Below are positions 49,298 to 64,000 of a stretch of 64,000 nt of DNA, in pieces; position 1 is the stretch's first letter, and the number at the start of each line of letters is the position of its first letter. The stretch covers positions 56,454,699-56,518,698 of the forward strand of contig CM055097.1 in NCBI GenBank assembly GCA_029204225.1, given 5' to 3'. The notes under the pieces were generated by a model. That model made no database searches. It was not told where the DNA came from and saw nothing but the letters and a program-made list of their open reading frames with translations. This stretch comes from Diphasiastrum complanatum (taxonomy: Eukaryota; Streptophyta; Lycopodiopsida; Lycopodiales; Lycopodiaceae). The translations under genes and the position numbers were made by a program.

Positions 49298-49832
49298 CTA
49301 TGCATATGCCATGATACTCTTTATCTATGTACAACAAGGGTTTCACTATTTTTTACAAAAAGCGCCAACTTATTCAGTTTTTAGACCATGTAAGAACCAC
49401 CTCCTACATATTCTTCATAACTTGGTAAAACGGTTTTTTTCAACTATAAGGGCCTTTGCGGTATCCATGATAGCTTGCTCTACAAGCTACTTATGAATGG
49501 TTATGATTTCTTCTTCTATTAGGAAAGAGATCTAACGGTTCTTCAAGTTCTACTCAATACTAATTGTCATAAGGCTGTAGCACTCAGTTTTCTTTTTGCC
49601 TCTGCTACTACCAATTTTCTTTCTTCATTTGAAGCTGGTAGTCCACTATTTCTACATTCTTATCCTAACTTTTTTTAGCAAACTAACATGAAACACGTGT
49701 TGTGCATCATCTTCATATAATAATGACCAATAATAAATCCAATTTATATGCTAGCTAGCTCTCCATTTCTTCATATGATCTGAAATAGTCCATAAGATTT
49801 AAGAGACAGCTTCTCACTTCCAAGTTTTACTC

Positions 49833-50021
49833 AATACTAATTGTCACAAGGCTATACGTATAGCCTAAGATATACAAATTGTGTGATTGTTTTTTGGTAC
49901 ATTAGCACATGTTTCTGATTTTCCATGAATACTAATTGTCACAACAAGGCTGTATAGCCTAAGATATACAAATTGTGTGATCGTTTTTTGGTACATTAGC
50001 ACATGTTTCTGATTTTCCATG
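49833..50021. repeat. Tandem duplication, about 95-bp period
   Basis: AATACTAATTGTCACA...GATTTTCCATG occurs twice (from 49,833 and 49,928) with few differences, so the duplication looks recent. Confidence 0.85.
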
Positions 50022-50042
50022 AATACATACTCGTCTTATTGT

Positions 50043-50250
50043 AGGAATTGCAGACAAGTACTTCAGAGCTGAAGCCCAACAACCCAAGAATGTCAAGAAC
50101 TTAGTGAAGCTGTACAGTACTTCTATTTGGATAATATGTTCAAGGAATGCAAACAAGTATGTCAGAGCTGAAGCTGAATAACCCAACAATGTCAAGAACT
50201 TAGTGAAGACGCATTGCTTCTGTTGGCTAATATGTTGAAGGAATGCAGAC
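50043..50250. repeat. Tandem duplication, about 98-bp period
   Basis: Units from 50,043 and 50,142, with a partial third from 50,238, share 'CAGAGCTGAAGC' and 'AATGTCAAGAACTTAGTGAAG'-like blocks. More diverged than the preceding duplication. Confidence 0.75.
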
Positions 50251-50960
50251 TCTACATTTAGTTACAGAAAATTGGACATTTTTAAGGAATCAAGCCTGCT
50301 GGTCACTGTCCTGTATCATATAGTTTTGCAGTCTCATGAATCTAAGATATGACTTTTAACCTCTTGACTTAGTTCCCTCCTATGATAAAACAAATAACTA
50401 CTACCTACTTACAAATCAGAACGAAATGATGCATCACAAGATGAATCTTGCTTGGTATGATAACCTAAGAAAGAATCTAACGATTCAGCAAAGAAGAATC
50501 ATGAAGCAAACAACGCCACTGCATCCTGCACACACAATAAATAACTCTTAAGCCTGCTGTTCTTAGCAACTTACAATTCTGCTTACAACTAATTCTATGG
50601 TATTTGAACGTTTTTTGTTCTTTTGCGATCAATATCACTCATCCGAAATAGAATTATTGAAGAACTTGCACTATGACACACATTTAGATGCAGTTTCAAA
50701 ACACACTTGTGTATCATGTTCATTGTTGACGATTTCCAAATCTTCTAATAAAAAAAAAGGGAAAGCTTAACAAGCTTTTACATATAGTAGTTCTCACGCT
50801 ACCATAAGATACAGTTCGCGAGATGCTGAATCTAGCTTGTTTGTTTGAGCTTTTTGATTGTTAACATGACTAAGTCAGGCTTTTGTTCTACTTAATTGTA
50901 GCATGATTTGTCCACCACCGCACCAGCAATGCTGCTACAGCTCTGTTACTGTTTATATGC
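50251..50960. other. Region downstream of the kinesin gene
   Basis: The kinesin 3' UTR should lie in the part nearest 50,960. No other feature was recognised. Confidence 0.5.
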
Positions 50961-54926
<3,966 letters not shown>

Positions 54927-55600
54927 TTCCAAATTCAGCAGCTATCCTTAAGCCCACAAAAACCCATCCAAGTTACAATAAGTTTCTACTCGCTCCTCAG
55001 CATCAGCATAATTCAATCTTTCATGAAAACGGGGTATATCCGAGCTACAGCATATCTCTGGCTACCAATCTTCCACGAAAACCAAGAATCATCAAAACTA
55101 CAGCATATTTCTGGCAGCCTCTTCACAGTCAGCTCTTCCATAAAAACCAAGCATCATCCAAGCCTCAGTATATTCCTGGCTACGCAGAAATCAATCTCCA
55201 TGGAAACCAAGCATCATCCTGTGTAATTTGCACTTGCAGAACAATTATTGTATGCATTTGGGAAAGTTTCTGCTAATTTTGTCAATAGCAGCTCTGAATG
55301 AAGCCCAGAAAACAACTGAAGGCTCTACTACAGTGTAGCCTAGCTCTTTCTGCTTCTAGACACACAAGACTGTCTTGTCTGTAGCTACAGAAATAAAAGG
55401 TGGGTAGATTGAAATTTCTCAAATCTGAAGAAATCTGAGATCAAATGGATCGATAAGCAAAGGAAAGCAAGGGAGGAAGGCAAGGGCAGGCAAAGCAAGA
55501 AGAGATGGAAGGAAGCAAGGCTAAGGGGAGGGTGGTTTGAATTTTGAAAAAAGTAACGGTCATTATTTAGAAATTTCACCAAATCCAACGGTAACACAAA
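54927..55600 (-). promoter_or_regulatory. Kinesin promoter/leader with two MSA-like AACGG elements
   Basis: AACGG occurs at 55,555-55,559 and 55,587-55,591, the second in TCCAACGGTAA, close to the plant mitosis-specific activator consensus (core AACGG) bound by MYB3R factors. They are 32 bp apart and about 630-660 bp from the ATG. The intervening 600 bp is probably 5' UTR with a CT-rich (minus-strand) segment at 55,450-55,520. The start site is not resolved. Confidence 0.45.
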
Positions 55601-56243
55601 AAATAATGGCCCATGGGGGGCAACATAAAGTCAAGCAATCTATCATGATCTCATGTAAGTCTCTATAAAAGTAAAAAGGGCTTGTCCCATTGACCTAGAA
55701 CCTAGATTGGCACACGTAGGGCCCTTCTGAAGCAAGTCCCCTTGTTGGGACCGAGATTTGTGATCTGTGCTTGCCTGCTTGGGACCATAGGTTGTAAGTC
55801 TAGACCAGGGTAAAAAATCTCGGACCCCACGAGTTTGGACTCTTGATAATGCCAAGCTCACGGACTTTTTTTTTTTAGGTTTTTGTTGCTTTGTAAGAAC
55901 TGCATCATTGCAAGTGAACCTTCCATCTTCTTACCTTTTTGCCATGATTTTTGAGTGAACCTTCTATAGTAATGTTGGTGTTATGTGTCCATTTATTTGT
56001 GGTTGTTTATTTGAACATTACGTCATAATAATAATGTCATTGCTTAATATGCATCCAAAATACAAATGAAAAATGATGGTGGATTCCCATTGCGCCACCT
56101 AGGGATTGTTGACCTCTACATTATCCCACTTGTAACACCCTTTCTACGTGGCAAACAACAATCTTGGACCTAGCTAGCTACTCATCATAGTCTTTGGCAC
56201 TTCCCATGAAGTGACTATTGTGCTAGCCACATGGACTAGGCCC
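55601..56243. other. Intergenic, nothing recognised
   Basis: Includes an open frame at 55,643-55,861 (-) without recognisable domain. Confidence 0.5.
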
Positions 56244-57087
56244 TGTGAAATTTCACACGTGTGGGAATGCCCTGTAGTGTGTGATTGATCTCCTAAGAAA
56301 GCTTGTGCACTTGCCAATGGATTCTAGATTGATTTCCAAGATCTAGATCAAAAAGCAAGGCATAGAGGCAAAAGATGGATGCAATAGCTGATAACCAAAG
56401 TTCATACACATGAAGAGAAAAGCTTCTTGAAAAAACAAAGGAAAATTAAGCTCCTCTCCTCGAGCAGAGAGAGAATAGAGCTAATTCCAACTCGTGTAGA
56501 GAGAGAAGAGACAACAAGCAAATCTCACCAAAAAATTTGACTCAAAAACTCAGCTTGCATAATGATCATAAGGAGAAGTACATATAGAGTGTGTGGAGAT
56601 CCCTTCTTGCATGCTATTGGACCCCTAATCATAGCCTCTTACATTCAATTGGACCCCTAATCATAGCCTCTTTGATTCTATTGGACCCCTAATCATAGCC
56701 TCCTTAATTCTATTGGACCTCTGATGATAATCTCTTGATTCCTATTGGACCCCTTGACCAAGGTTGACTCTTTGACTTCATCACTCTTCAAATTACATTG
56801 TCACAAGTGTCCAGACCCTATTCATATGCCTATCTAGCTTGAGATTGCATCATGACTCACTTTTGGCTCAATAGAGGCATTACATGTGGATTTTGCCAAT
56901 TTGCCAACTATGCCAATTTTTGGCCCTATCACAATTCAACACCAAGATGCTTGATATAAAAACTTTGTGATACCCCTAAAGTGAACATCATAAACTATTT
57001 TTGACTTTTTCTACATGTGGGAACATGCTCCACATCACAAACTAAAAAACACAAAATAACCAAGATACATTTTGACCATTTTTCACA
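56244..57087 (-). repeat. 3' LTR (left) of the gag-only element
   Basis: 844 bp. Holds a minisatellite of five units (starts near 56,614, 56,647, 56,679, 56,710 and 56,742; 31-33 bp period) with the core ATTGGACCCCTAATCATAG, also present in the right LTR. Confidence 0.88.
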
Positions 57088-57555
57088 CTCCTCCTCAAAA
57101 ACTAGCCTGGTAAGATCAAGGAGTTCGTGAAAAATTTTGAGTGGATCCTTTGGTATGCATATGAAGTAAAAAACCAGCAAAAGGATCCATCATAGCAACA
57201 CCCTCACCATATCCATGATAATATTTCTTTGGTAGAAATCATTTGCCAACACCTTTGAAGAGCATTCCACCAATTTGCCACTATATCCATGCGCTTCCTC
57301 CATGCTTGATGATGATCTTTGATTTGAAAGTACCATTTGCATAAAGATGGCTGCACCATGATGAAAATCAGAGGCTTCCATGTCTCATAAAGATCATAGA
57401 GATCAAGATCATAAGATGAACAAGAGTGTTGATTATCAAGATTAAGCATTCTAGCTTGACTAGTCCACATACTATGAACTTCATCCATGATGGATCTAAT
57501 CTTGAAATCAAATAGAATCTTGATATTTTTTAGGCTAAATAATTTCTCAAGGATC
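57088..57555 (-). other. Interior 3' region of the gag-only element
   Basis: Between gag and the PPT. Frames at 57,204-57,488 and 57,190-57,381 are open but not recognisable as pol; probably non-coding. Confidence 0.5.
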
Positions 57556-58799
57556 TAAGTGTCCTCTTTAGATGTTTCACTTAATCTCAAAAGAAGTTTA
57601 CAAAATGCCTCAAACCATGTAATAGTATGATTTTTCAAACTATGAACAACAAGCTCATTCTTGCTCTTACTAGATCCAAGAGCATACACTTGATGACTCA
57701 ACCACTTGCTATCTAAGTAATTTGAAAACATATCTAAGCCATGAATGACAAGTAATATGTCCATACTAGAGGCATGATACAAGACAATCATTATCTCACT
57801 CCAACTATCAGATGTAGAAACCTCATAAAAGCAAGATGGTACATCAAGTAATGAAAGAGAAGCATGAGAGAATATGTTGAAGTGAAGACCACCTGAAACT
57901 TGCCTCTCTTTACCATAAAAGATAAGCCATAAAGACTTGGCCATCCATCTTGAAGATCCCCTTGAAATCATAGTCATCCATCTTGAAGGTGAAAGAGGAG
58001 AATTTTGATGCCATAAGAGAGCATTCTCCATCACTTGCAATAAAGTCTTCTTTCTCATGAGAGATGTTGGCTTGCTTGAATTGATTCTTCTTCTTGAAGC
58101 AATTGGTGGCATAGTGGCCTTTCTTGCCACAAAAGAAGCACTTAATATCTTTTTTCCTCGTCTTTGAAGTAGAATATTGAGAGGAATCATCATCCTCTTC
58201 ATCTTGGTCTTTTGCTTTGTCCTTAGAGAAGTGTTGGTGTTGCTTTTGCTCCTCTCTTTGTGCTTGGCAAATAAAACTTTGTCTTCACCATTATGATTGA
58301 GTGACAATTCGTCCATCCTTAACAGCTTGTTCTCATGCCTTGATTCTTCAGCCATTAGCACTCCTTGGAAAGCCTCCAAAGTAGGTAGCTCCTCCTTGAT
58401 GGCATAGGATTGGACAAGGTTCTCATACTCATCTCTTAAGCCATTAAGTATGACTTGAACTAGCTCACTTTGATTTATGGATCCTCCAATACAAGCAAGC
58501 TCTCTATGAGTATCTTTCAATCTCAACACATAATTAGTGGCACTCTCATCACTCTTTTGATAACTTTAGAAGATTTAATACCTAAGAGTGAGGAGCCTAG
58601 AGGTATTTTTGGCTTCATAAATAGCTTTGAGAGTATCCCAAGCTTGCTTGGCCGAGTTGCAATCACCAATCTCTCTCAAAATCTCATTAGAGACATTCAT
58701 CTTGATAAAGTGGAGAGCCATCCTAGCTCTCTTCTTGTACTTTTGTACTTCTTGAAGGACTTGAGGCTCCTTCTCAATCCCAAGTAGAATGTCCATCAC
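57556..58799 (-). pseudogene. gag of the gag-only copia-type element
   Basis: Starts near 58,799 (MMDILLGIEKEPQVLQEVQK) and contains the copia gag signatures NSAKQAWDTLKAIYEA and, after a frame break near 58,570, ELVQVILNGLRDEYENLV and LPTLEAFQGVLMAEESR. A complete zinc knuckle CFFCGKKGHYATNC (C-x2-C-x4-H-x4-C) is encoded at about 58,094-58,140, but in another frame from the long open stretch, so there is at least one more frameshift. That frame continues through ECSLMASKFSSFTFKMDD to a stop near 57,920. Related to the copia gag at 23,150-23,365. Would form particles and bind RNA if intact; here broken. Confidence 0.82.
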
Positions 58800-59650
58800 A
58801 TCTTAGAGTATCAAGATTGACTCCATTCTAACCTTCCAAATAGAATAATTGGAGGTAGATAGTCTTTTACTAGATTCCAATAGGTAGAAACCCATAGATG
58901 TCACGTAACAGTGAAGACTCCTTGTGATTTAGACAATAAAATATTGCTTCTCTCTCAATATAGGATCCTTGAAAGTTGTACTACCAACTCCTATGCAAGA
59001 TCTTGCAACAAAATGTGAGATGGATCTCACTAGCTCTACCAATCTCTCTCAAACTAGATCAACCTCTCATCAATTGATGGAGTATAGGCAAAGTTTGGGT
59101 CAAACTATCTTTGGCACGTGTGAAACACTCCAAGAATCCACAAATCACTCAAATACAAGCCAATTGTATGAAAGAAAGTGGGTATGACCTCAAAATGATG
59201 ACTAGATCTCAAATAGATGACATTGGCAAGCCTCTTCTTGAATTTTTTGGTCAAACTAGCAAGATAAGATCAAACCAAATGTGTCCACACGGGCCTAGGT
59301 GCCCTACCTAGCCCCCTTCAAAAGCTTATAACTTCTAATCGGCTATACCAAATGGATTGAATCGAATTACTACAAAAACTAGACAAAACTAGCTTTCAAA
59401 CAATTTACCTAGCACCAAATTTGGATCTAACTTGGAAGAGAACTACCAAACTGAATTTGGCTATCCTTCACATGTGTCTGAGCACTGAATTCTGTACAGT
59501 ACCAGATCTGGTCCAATCCATATGATAATGAACCCTCTTGATCCATAAATTTTTGAGATAGCATGGGAGATGCAATCAACACTCTCTAGATCTTGACTTT
59601 CATGAAATTTTTGAAACTATGGATGATAGATGCATCAAAAGCTTAGGTAG
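58800..59650 (-). other. 5' leader of the gag-only element
   Basis: Non-coding interior between the primer site and gag; open plus-strand frames here are antisense to the element and not supported. Confidence 0.6.
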
Positions 59651-59662
59651 GCTCTGATACCA
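59651..59662 (-). other. Primer-binding site (initiator tRNA-Met type)
   Basis: Minus strand TGGTATCAGAGC, directly next to the 5' LTR edge at 59,663. Confidence 0.9.
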
Positions 59663-60521
59663 CGTGAATTTTCACACATGTGGGAATGCCCTAAAGTGTG
59701 TGATTGATCTCCTAAGAAAGCTTGTGCACTTGCCAATGGATTCTAGATTGATTTCCAAGATCTAGCTCAAAAAGCAAGGCATAGAAGCAAAAGATGGATG
59801 CAATAGTTGATAACCAAAGTTCATACACATGAAGAGAAAAGATTCTTGAAAAAACAAAGGAAAATTAAGCTCCTCTCCTTGGGTAGAGAGAGGATATAGC
59901 TAATTCCAACTCGTGTAGAGAGAGAAGAGACAACAAGCAAATCTCACCAAAAAATTTGACTCAAAAACTCAACTTGCATAATCATCATAAGGAGAAGTAT
60001 AAAAAGAGTGTGTGGAGATCCCTTCTTGCATGCTATTGGACCCCTAATCATAGCCTCTTACATTCTATTGGACCCCTAATCATAGCCTCTTTGATTCTAT
60101 TAGACCCCTAATCATAGCCTCCTTAATTCTATTGGACCTCTAATGAGGATCTCTTGATTTCTATTGGAACCTTGACCAAGGGTGACTCTTTGACTTCATC
60201 ACTCTTCAAATTACATTGTCACAAGTGTCAAGACCCTATTCATATGCCTAACTAGCTCGAGATTGCATCATGACTCACTTTTGGCTCAATAGAGGCATTA
60301 CATGTGGATTCTGCCAATTTGCCAACTATGCCAATTTTTTGCCCTATCACAATTCTACACCAAGATGCTTGATATAAAAACTTTGTGATACCCCTAAAGT
60401 GGACATCATAAACTATTTTTGACTTTTTCTACATGTGGGAACATGCTCCACACATGTGATCTTTTCATCAGAAACAAAAAAAACACAAAATAACCAAGAT
60501 AGATTTTGACCAATTTTCACA
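59663..60521 (-). repeat. 5' LTR (right) of the gag-only element
   Basis: 859 bp, the same blocks in the same order as the left LTR, including the ATTGGACCCC minisatellite near 60,033-60,165. Substitutions and short indels separate the two, so the insertion is not recent. Confidence 0.88.
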
Positions 60522-61454
60522 TGCCCAACCACCACACGTAGGGATGTAGCAACCTATTGTCACCCTCCTAGTTGTTGCGATATGAATGGCCACAAGTCTT
60601 GTATTGTGTTGCAGCATCTATCCAAAACACTCCACAAGTTTCCAAAACATGCTTGTTTGATGCTCTCACCCTTTGTTTGATCCTCGTTTGGTGTTGTCAT
60701 CTGTCATTTTCTTCACCTCGGCCCACAAAAGCATCACAGTTCCACAATGGGTGCACATCAATTGTTGAATTGTGGAAACAAATCTGCAGCACTCTCTTGG
60801 AGCTATGGTGCTCCTCCTGCATCAACAAGATGAGGCACCACATGAAGCATTCTTTTTTTCTTAGACTAGCAGACTGGCATGCTAGCCTTTACAACTCCAT
60901 AAACATTTTTTCATAAGCACAATAAACCTATATTTAGAATGTAGCAAAGTATCTTTTAAGGGAACTGTTTAAGTGTCCTTGCTACCCTATAAATAAAGGG
61001 TTATTTTGATTATGAAAAAATGTTATGAAGCCCTAAAGGCTAGCACATTCAAAACTTCATGAATATTTTCCCATAATCAAGCTAAACTTTTATTTAAAGG
61101 ATATCAAAGTGACTTTTGACCTATTCAAAATTTTATGGCCAACATGCTAGCCTTTAGAACTTCATGAACATAATCAAAATTAATATATATTTAAAGGGTA
61201 CAAGCTAAGTTTCTTTTGATGGACCTATTTATAATCTAATGGCTAGTGAATTTTTAACTACGCAATAAACCATAATTCTTATTTATAGAAAATCACATAG
61301 TGGCACGAAAGAGAGTAGCATACCATGTGCTACCATTTTTTCGAATCATGGGTGAAGAAAAACTCGCAAAATGCGAAGGCCCCTGAAAAGAGTGGTTAAA
61401 AGGGGAGGGGTGGGGGGTTTCACCCTTCGGCCTTTCCATCGAGGAAGGGCCTTT
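60522..61454. repeat. Intergenic with a diverged tandem repeat
   Basis: Three related segments start near 60,879, 61,038 and 61,143, each with a GCTAGC word followed by AACT(T/C)CAT(A/G)A and an AAAG block. 60,522-60,870 shows no recognisable feature; the plus-strand frame 60,572-60,916 has no known domain. Confidence 0.45.
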
Positions 61455-61565
61455 TGACAAGATCAAACATAGGTGCATTGATGCTACCAGTCTCCACAAG
61501 CTATCAAACACACAGGCATACCAAAAATAAAACACAATGTTCCCAAGTAGACTAAAAGTGTATAT
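61455..61565 (-). repeat. LTR-end fragment matching 44,963-45,070
   Basis: Starts TGACAAGATCAAACAT and matches the other copy for about 105 bp. It is cut off at about 61,565 by the LTR at 61,570. Confidence 0.6.
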
Positions 61566-61569
61566 TGGT

Positions 61570-61707
61570 TGTTATCTAGACGTGACCCACTATCGTCATA
61601 TCAGTCGAGCACTAATCCCGTAGTCGACTACTTGAGTTAGCCGAGTAGCCACACCTAGGGAAATTAGCTTGTACAATGTATTTTTGAATCCTAACAGAAT
61701 TTTAACA
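61570..61707 (+). repeat. Very short LTR (about 138 bp)
   Basis: Begins TGTTATCTAG and ends TTTTAACA, TG...CA with TGTTA/TAACA inverted ends, and is followed at once by an exact Met primer site (61,708-61,719). LTRs of this size are typical of TRIM/SMART-type elements. The left border is chosen by terminal symmetry. Confidence 0.55.
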
Positions 61708-64000
61708 TGGTATCAGAGCGGCAGGGTGATGCAGATATGCACGATCCGGTGGAGCTATGGGATAGCATCTTTCACCAAGAATAACGACACGAGAAGCGTC
61801 TCAAGAGAGAGGACTCCATACCGGGGGTATCGACAGTCCAGATGGCAGGAGACAACAAAGTTCCTTCGATCAGAGCTTCGAGGAAGATCAGAACGATCGT
61901 CGTAGGTGAATTATGGAGAGAATTTACAAAAAACCTTGCAGTTTCGGTGGTTATGGGGAAATCATAGATGGTGGCCTCATGATTCACTGTGTGGATAGCT
62001 GTTTGGCGCAACGGGACTTGCATGGGTATGCAAAGAGCAATGACAGAAAGCCATGGCAATTTACAAGATCAAATTTGGCTAAAAACGGAGGAAATTTGAG
62101 AAATTTCCAGTTTTATGGGGTGTTGACAGACTTCTGGGATAATCAGGTTGTTTGCAGTCAATACCGCAACAATTGGAGAACTGTAAATTGGTCCAGAACA
62201 CTTGAGAGAGGGCAACCTCAGTGGTGTAGAAAGTTGCAAGAAAAATCTCAAGATGAGATTGAAAAAAGCCCAAAAATCTTCCTCTCTCACACAGGATAGG
62301 GTTTTAAGGTGGAAATCTATGGATCTTTCATTGTTGGAAACACTTTTTGGTGCTGTTAGTGGCTAAAACTGGGCGCCCTGGCATGGTTGAGAAACAGCTA
62401 AGAAGTCATAGGCGGCTGCGTGCCAGAGAGCATGCAAGATCAGTTTCTTGTGTGCATCCAAAGACCCTAGAAACCATAGCTTAGAAGCTTGGTGAGGGCA
62501 GGAAGGAAGGAAGAAAGATGGGAGCTCGCGGCTGAGCACGTGCAGCCAAGTGGAGGCAGAACTTAGCATCTTTGATTGATTAGCGGCTACGAGAGCGTTG
62601 TTCATCGGGCAGGTGCAAGGGAAACCATTGGATTGAGCTCCTATTGGATGGATGGTTGAGATCAATTTCTTGGGGAGAAATTCGGGCCATAGAATGGGAT
62701 TCCACTATTGAGATGTGGTGAAGTGGGCCCAAAGGGAGGTGAAGTGCAAAGGGCACTTCATTTTCATTAGAATTTTTTACTCTGAAATTGAGTGAAGGGA
62801 CCCGATGCTCAAATTGGACTTCTTTAAGAATCTTCATTTTGAAGAAATAGTTTATTTTGCAAGGCACTTTTTGAATGGACCTACCTTTGGTCAGAGGAGC
62901 AGCTTGGAGCTAGCTTGGGGGAATACATATGGGCACTACATGGTAGATGTTCAGATCTTCGAGATCAAGGATGGCATGGGATACTTGATAGGGATTGTAC
63001 TGTAGGATGAGGGATGATCATCAGGGGACAACTATCTCATATTGTACTTGAGTCATTGGACAGAACTTACAGGGGCGATTCATGATGGAAACAGGAAGCT
63101 ACAAATGAAAATGGGCAAAGCATGAAGCTTTGGGAGCCAGCTCTAGGTTGGAGAGCTGATGGAGATCGCACAATTGGGTGTGATTAGAGAGAAAACATTA
63201 TGGTGAGTGTTTTGCTAGCGATCTACTAGAAGGGACACTATGGCGAGGACTTTATGGTGTGCTCATTTGGGAGTACATGATGGCATTATAGCAGGGGCCA
63301 GTCATTGGCATTGGCATCGATGGGGAGACATCTACCATCATGGGCCTGGATAAGCTACCTATAGCCTTCATGCATTTGGCTGTATTTGCAAGAGTCTAGG
63401 CTTGCACAGGTGTTGGAACATGTATGGTTCGGATCGACAGGTGGTGAGATCAGGAAGCCTAGAGGGAGTCACTCAGAGCCATATACCTCAGTACGATCAG
63501 GGAGACAATAGTCTCAGGATCCCGTGAGCGACGACTCATGGATGAGCTTGCGTTGGCATGGTGTCGCGTGTGGCACATAGCTAGGGAGAGCACGTGACAT
63601 TGCTAGGAGCCAAGAGGAGCAGGTGATGCTTTGGAGATCGGCTTGGATAGTAGGATGGTGACCTAGGGACGGGTCAAGCCTACTTGGAGGTAGGTGGCAT
63701 GAGTGTACCTAGGGTGGTACATATCTTGAGGTCATGGAGTGCATTACGGGGTGATGTGGATTCGGCATGCCCCCAGCAGGGATGGAGATGGTTACTCAGG
63801 GAGTGACAGCTGATACTTTGGCGAGTGATCAGGTGAGCTGCATGGTTATATGCACGGTAGTTTCCATGTTGGCGTCACATGTTGTTGTTATCCATCATTA
63901 TTTGGTAAACAAGATGTAGCTATTTTGGTTAGATCCAGTTGGAGTCTAGTTGCACTACAGGTGGACAGATTCTTGGGGAGCTATCAGATGGTACAGGATA
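61708..64000 (+). mobile_element. Interior of an LTR element running off the window
   Basis: Starts with TGGTATCAGAGC and continues to the window edge; no second LTR appears by 64,000. The frame from ATG 61,843 (MAGDNKVPSIRASRK) is short. No gag zinc knuckle, protease, RT or integrase motif was seen in 2.3 kb. GC content is higher than in the surrounding DNA. It may be a large non-autonomous (LARD-like) element or a coding element whose pol lies further right. Confidence 0.5.

Larger units (their letters stand above)
56244..60521 (-). mobile_element. Gag-only copia-type LTR retrotransposon (TR-GAG-like)
   Basis: 4,278 bp. Two direct repeats of about 850 bp (56,244-57,087 and 59,663-60,521) flank a 2.6-kb interior. 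On the minus strand both LTRs begin TGTGAAAA; the left ends TTTCACA and the right has TTCACG. The primer site TGGTATCAGAGC (59,651-59,662) and the polypurine tract GAGGAGGAG (57,088-57,096) are in the correct places. Flanking pentamers GGCCC and TGCCC agree in four of five bases, a worn target duplication. Only gag is encoded; protease, integrase, RT and RNase H are absent, so it needed a helper element. Confidence 0.88.

Noticed and set aside
54927-54932. Kinesin start two codons further upstream
   Set aside because: That codon is TTG; the first ATG in frame is at 54,926, just after an in-frame TAG.
60572-60916. 114-codon plus-strand ORF
   Set aside because: Cys-rich but without a recognisable motif; the surroundings are repeats.

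Overview
This is a stretch of nuclear DNA from a land plant. The evidence is two spliced plant genes (a GATA factor with a C-terminal ASXH/DEUBAD-type region, and a kinesin-8), plant-type Ty1/copia and Ty3/gypsy retrotransposons primed by initiator tRNA-Met, a Helitron-like 3' end, and many long AG/CT, AT and poly-C/G tracts. The large, transposon-filled first intron and the degraded Penelope-like and LINE-like reverse transcriptase fragments would suit a fern, lycophyte or gymnosperm better than a compact flowering-plant genome, but the species is not identifiable from the sequence alone.

Layout. 1-2.3 kb: repeat debris (a leader copy of the Penelope-like element, a solo LTR, a Helitron candidate). 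2.3-6 kb: intergenic with a LINE trace. 6.06-17.86 kb (+): GATA26/27-like gene, rebuilt here as eight coding exons (642 codons plus stop, all splice phases consistent), with a 40-nt first coding exon and a 6.2-kb first intron full of repeats. 17.9-20.7 kb: intergenic. 21.3-27.25 kb: patchwork of copia remains (-) and the 3' part of an unusual LTR element with several unrecognised ORFs and a coiled coil (+). 27.6-44.5 kb: the most interesting block, an apparent head-to-tail array on the minus strand of a Penelope-like (PLE-like) retroelement family. Its units are bounded by very long AG tracts and carry leader regions with regularly spaced copies of a short motif (TCCATCGCTG). A 6.07-kb Ty3/gypsy chromovirus-like element (32,615-38,681) has inserted into it with a clean TACAG target duplication. 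44.9-49.3 kb: LTR fragments, a gypsy integrase remnant and tandem repeats. 50.96-54.93 kb (-): kinesin-8 gene, rebuilt as eight coding exons (898 codons plus stop), with two AACGG (MSA-like) motifs upstream. 56.24-60.52 kb (-): complete but gag-only copia-type element with both LTRs, PBS and PPT. 61.57 kb to the end (+): LTR element with an unusually short (about 138 bp) LTR.

The two cellular genes are independent: a zinc-finger regulator probably acting in the nucleus, and a microtubule motor probably expressed in dividing cells. Everything else is mobile-element sequence or shows no recognisable function. All alignments and translations were made by eye; no database search was run.
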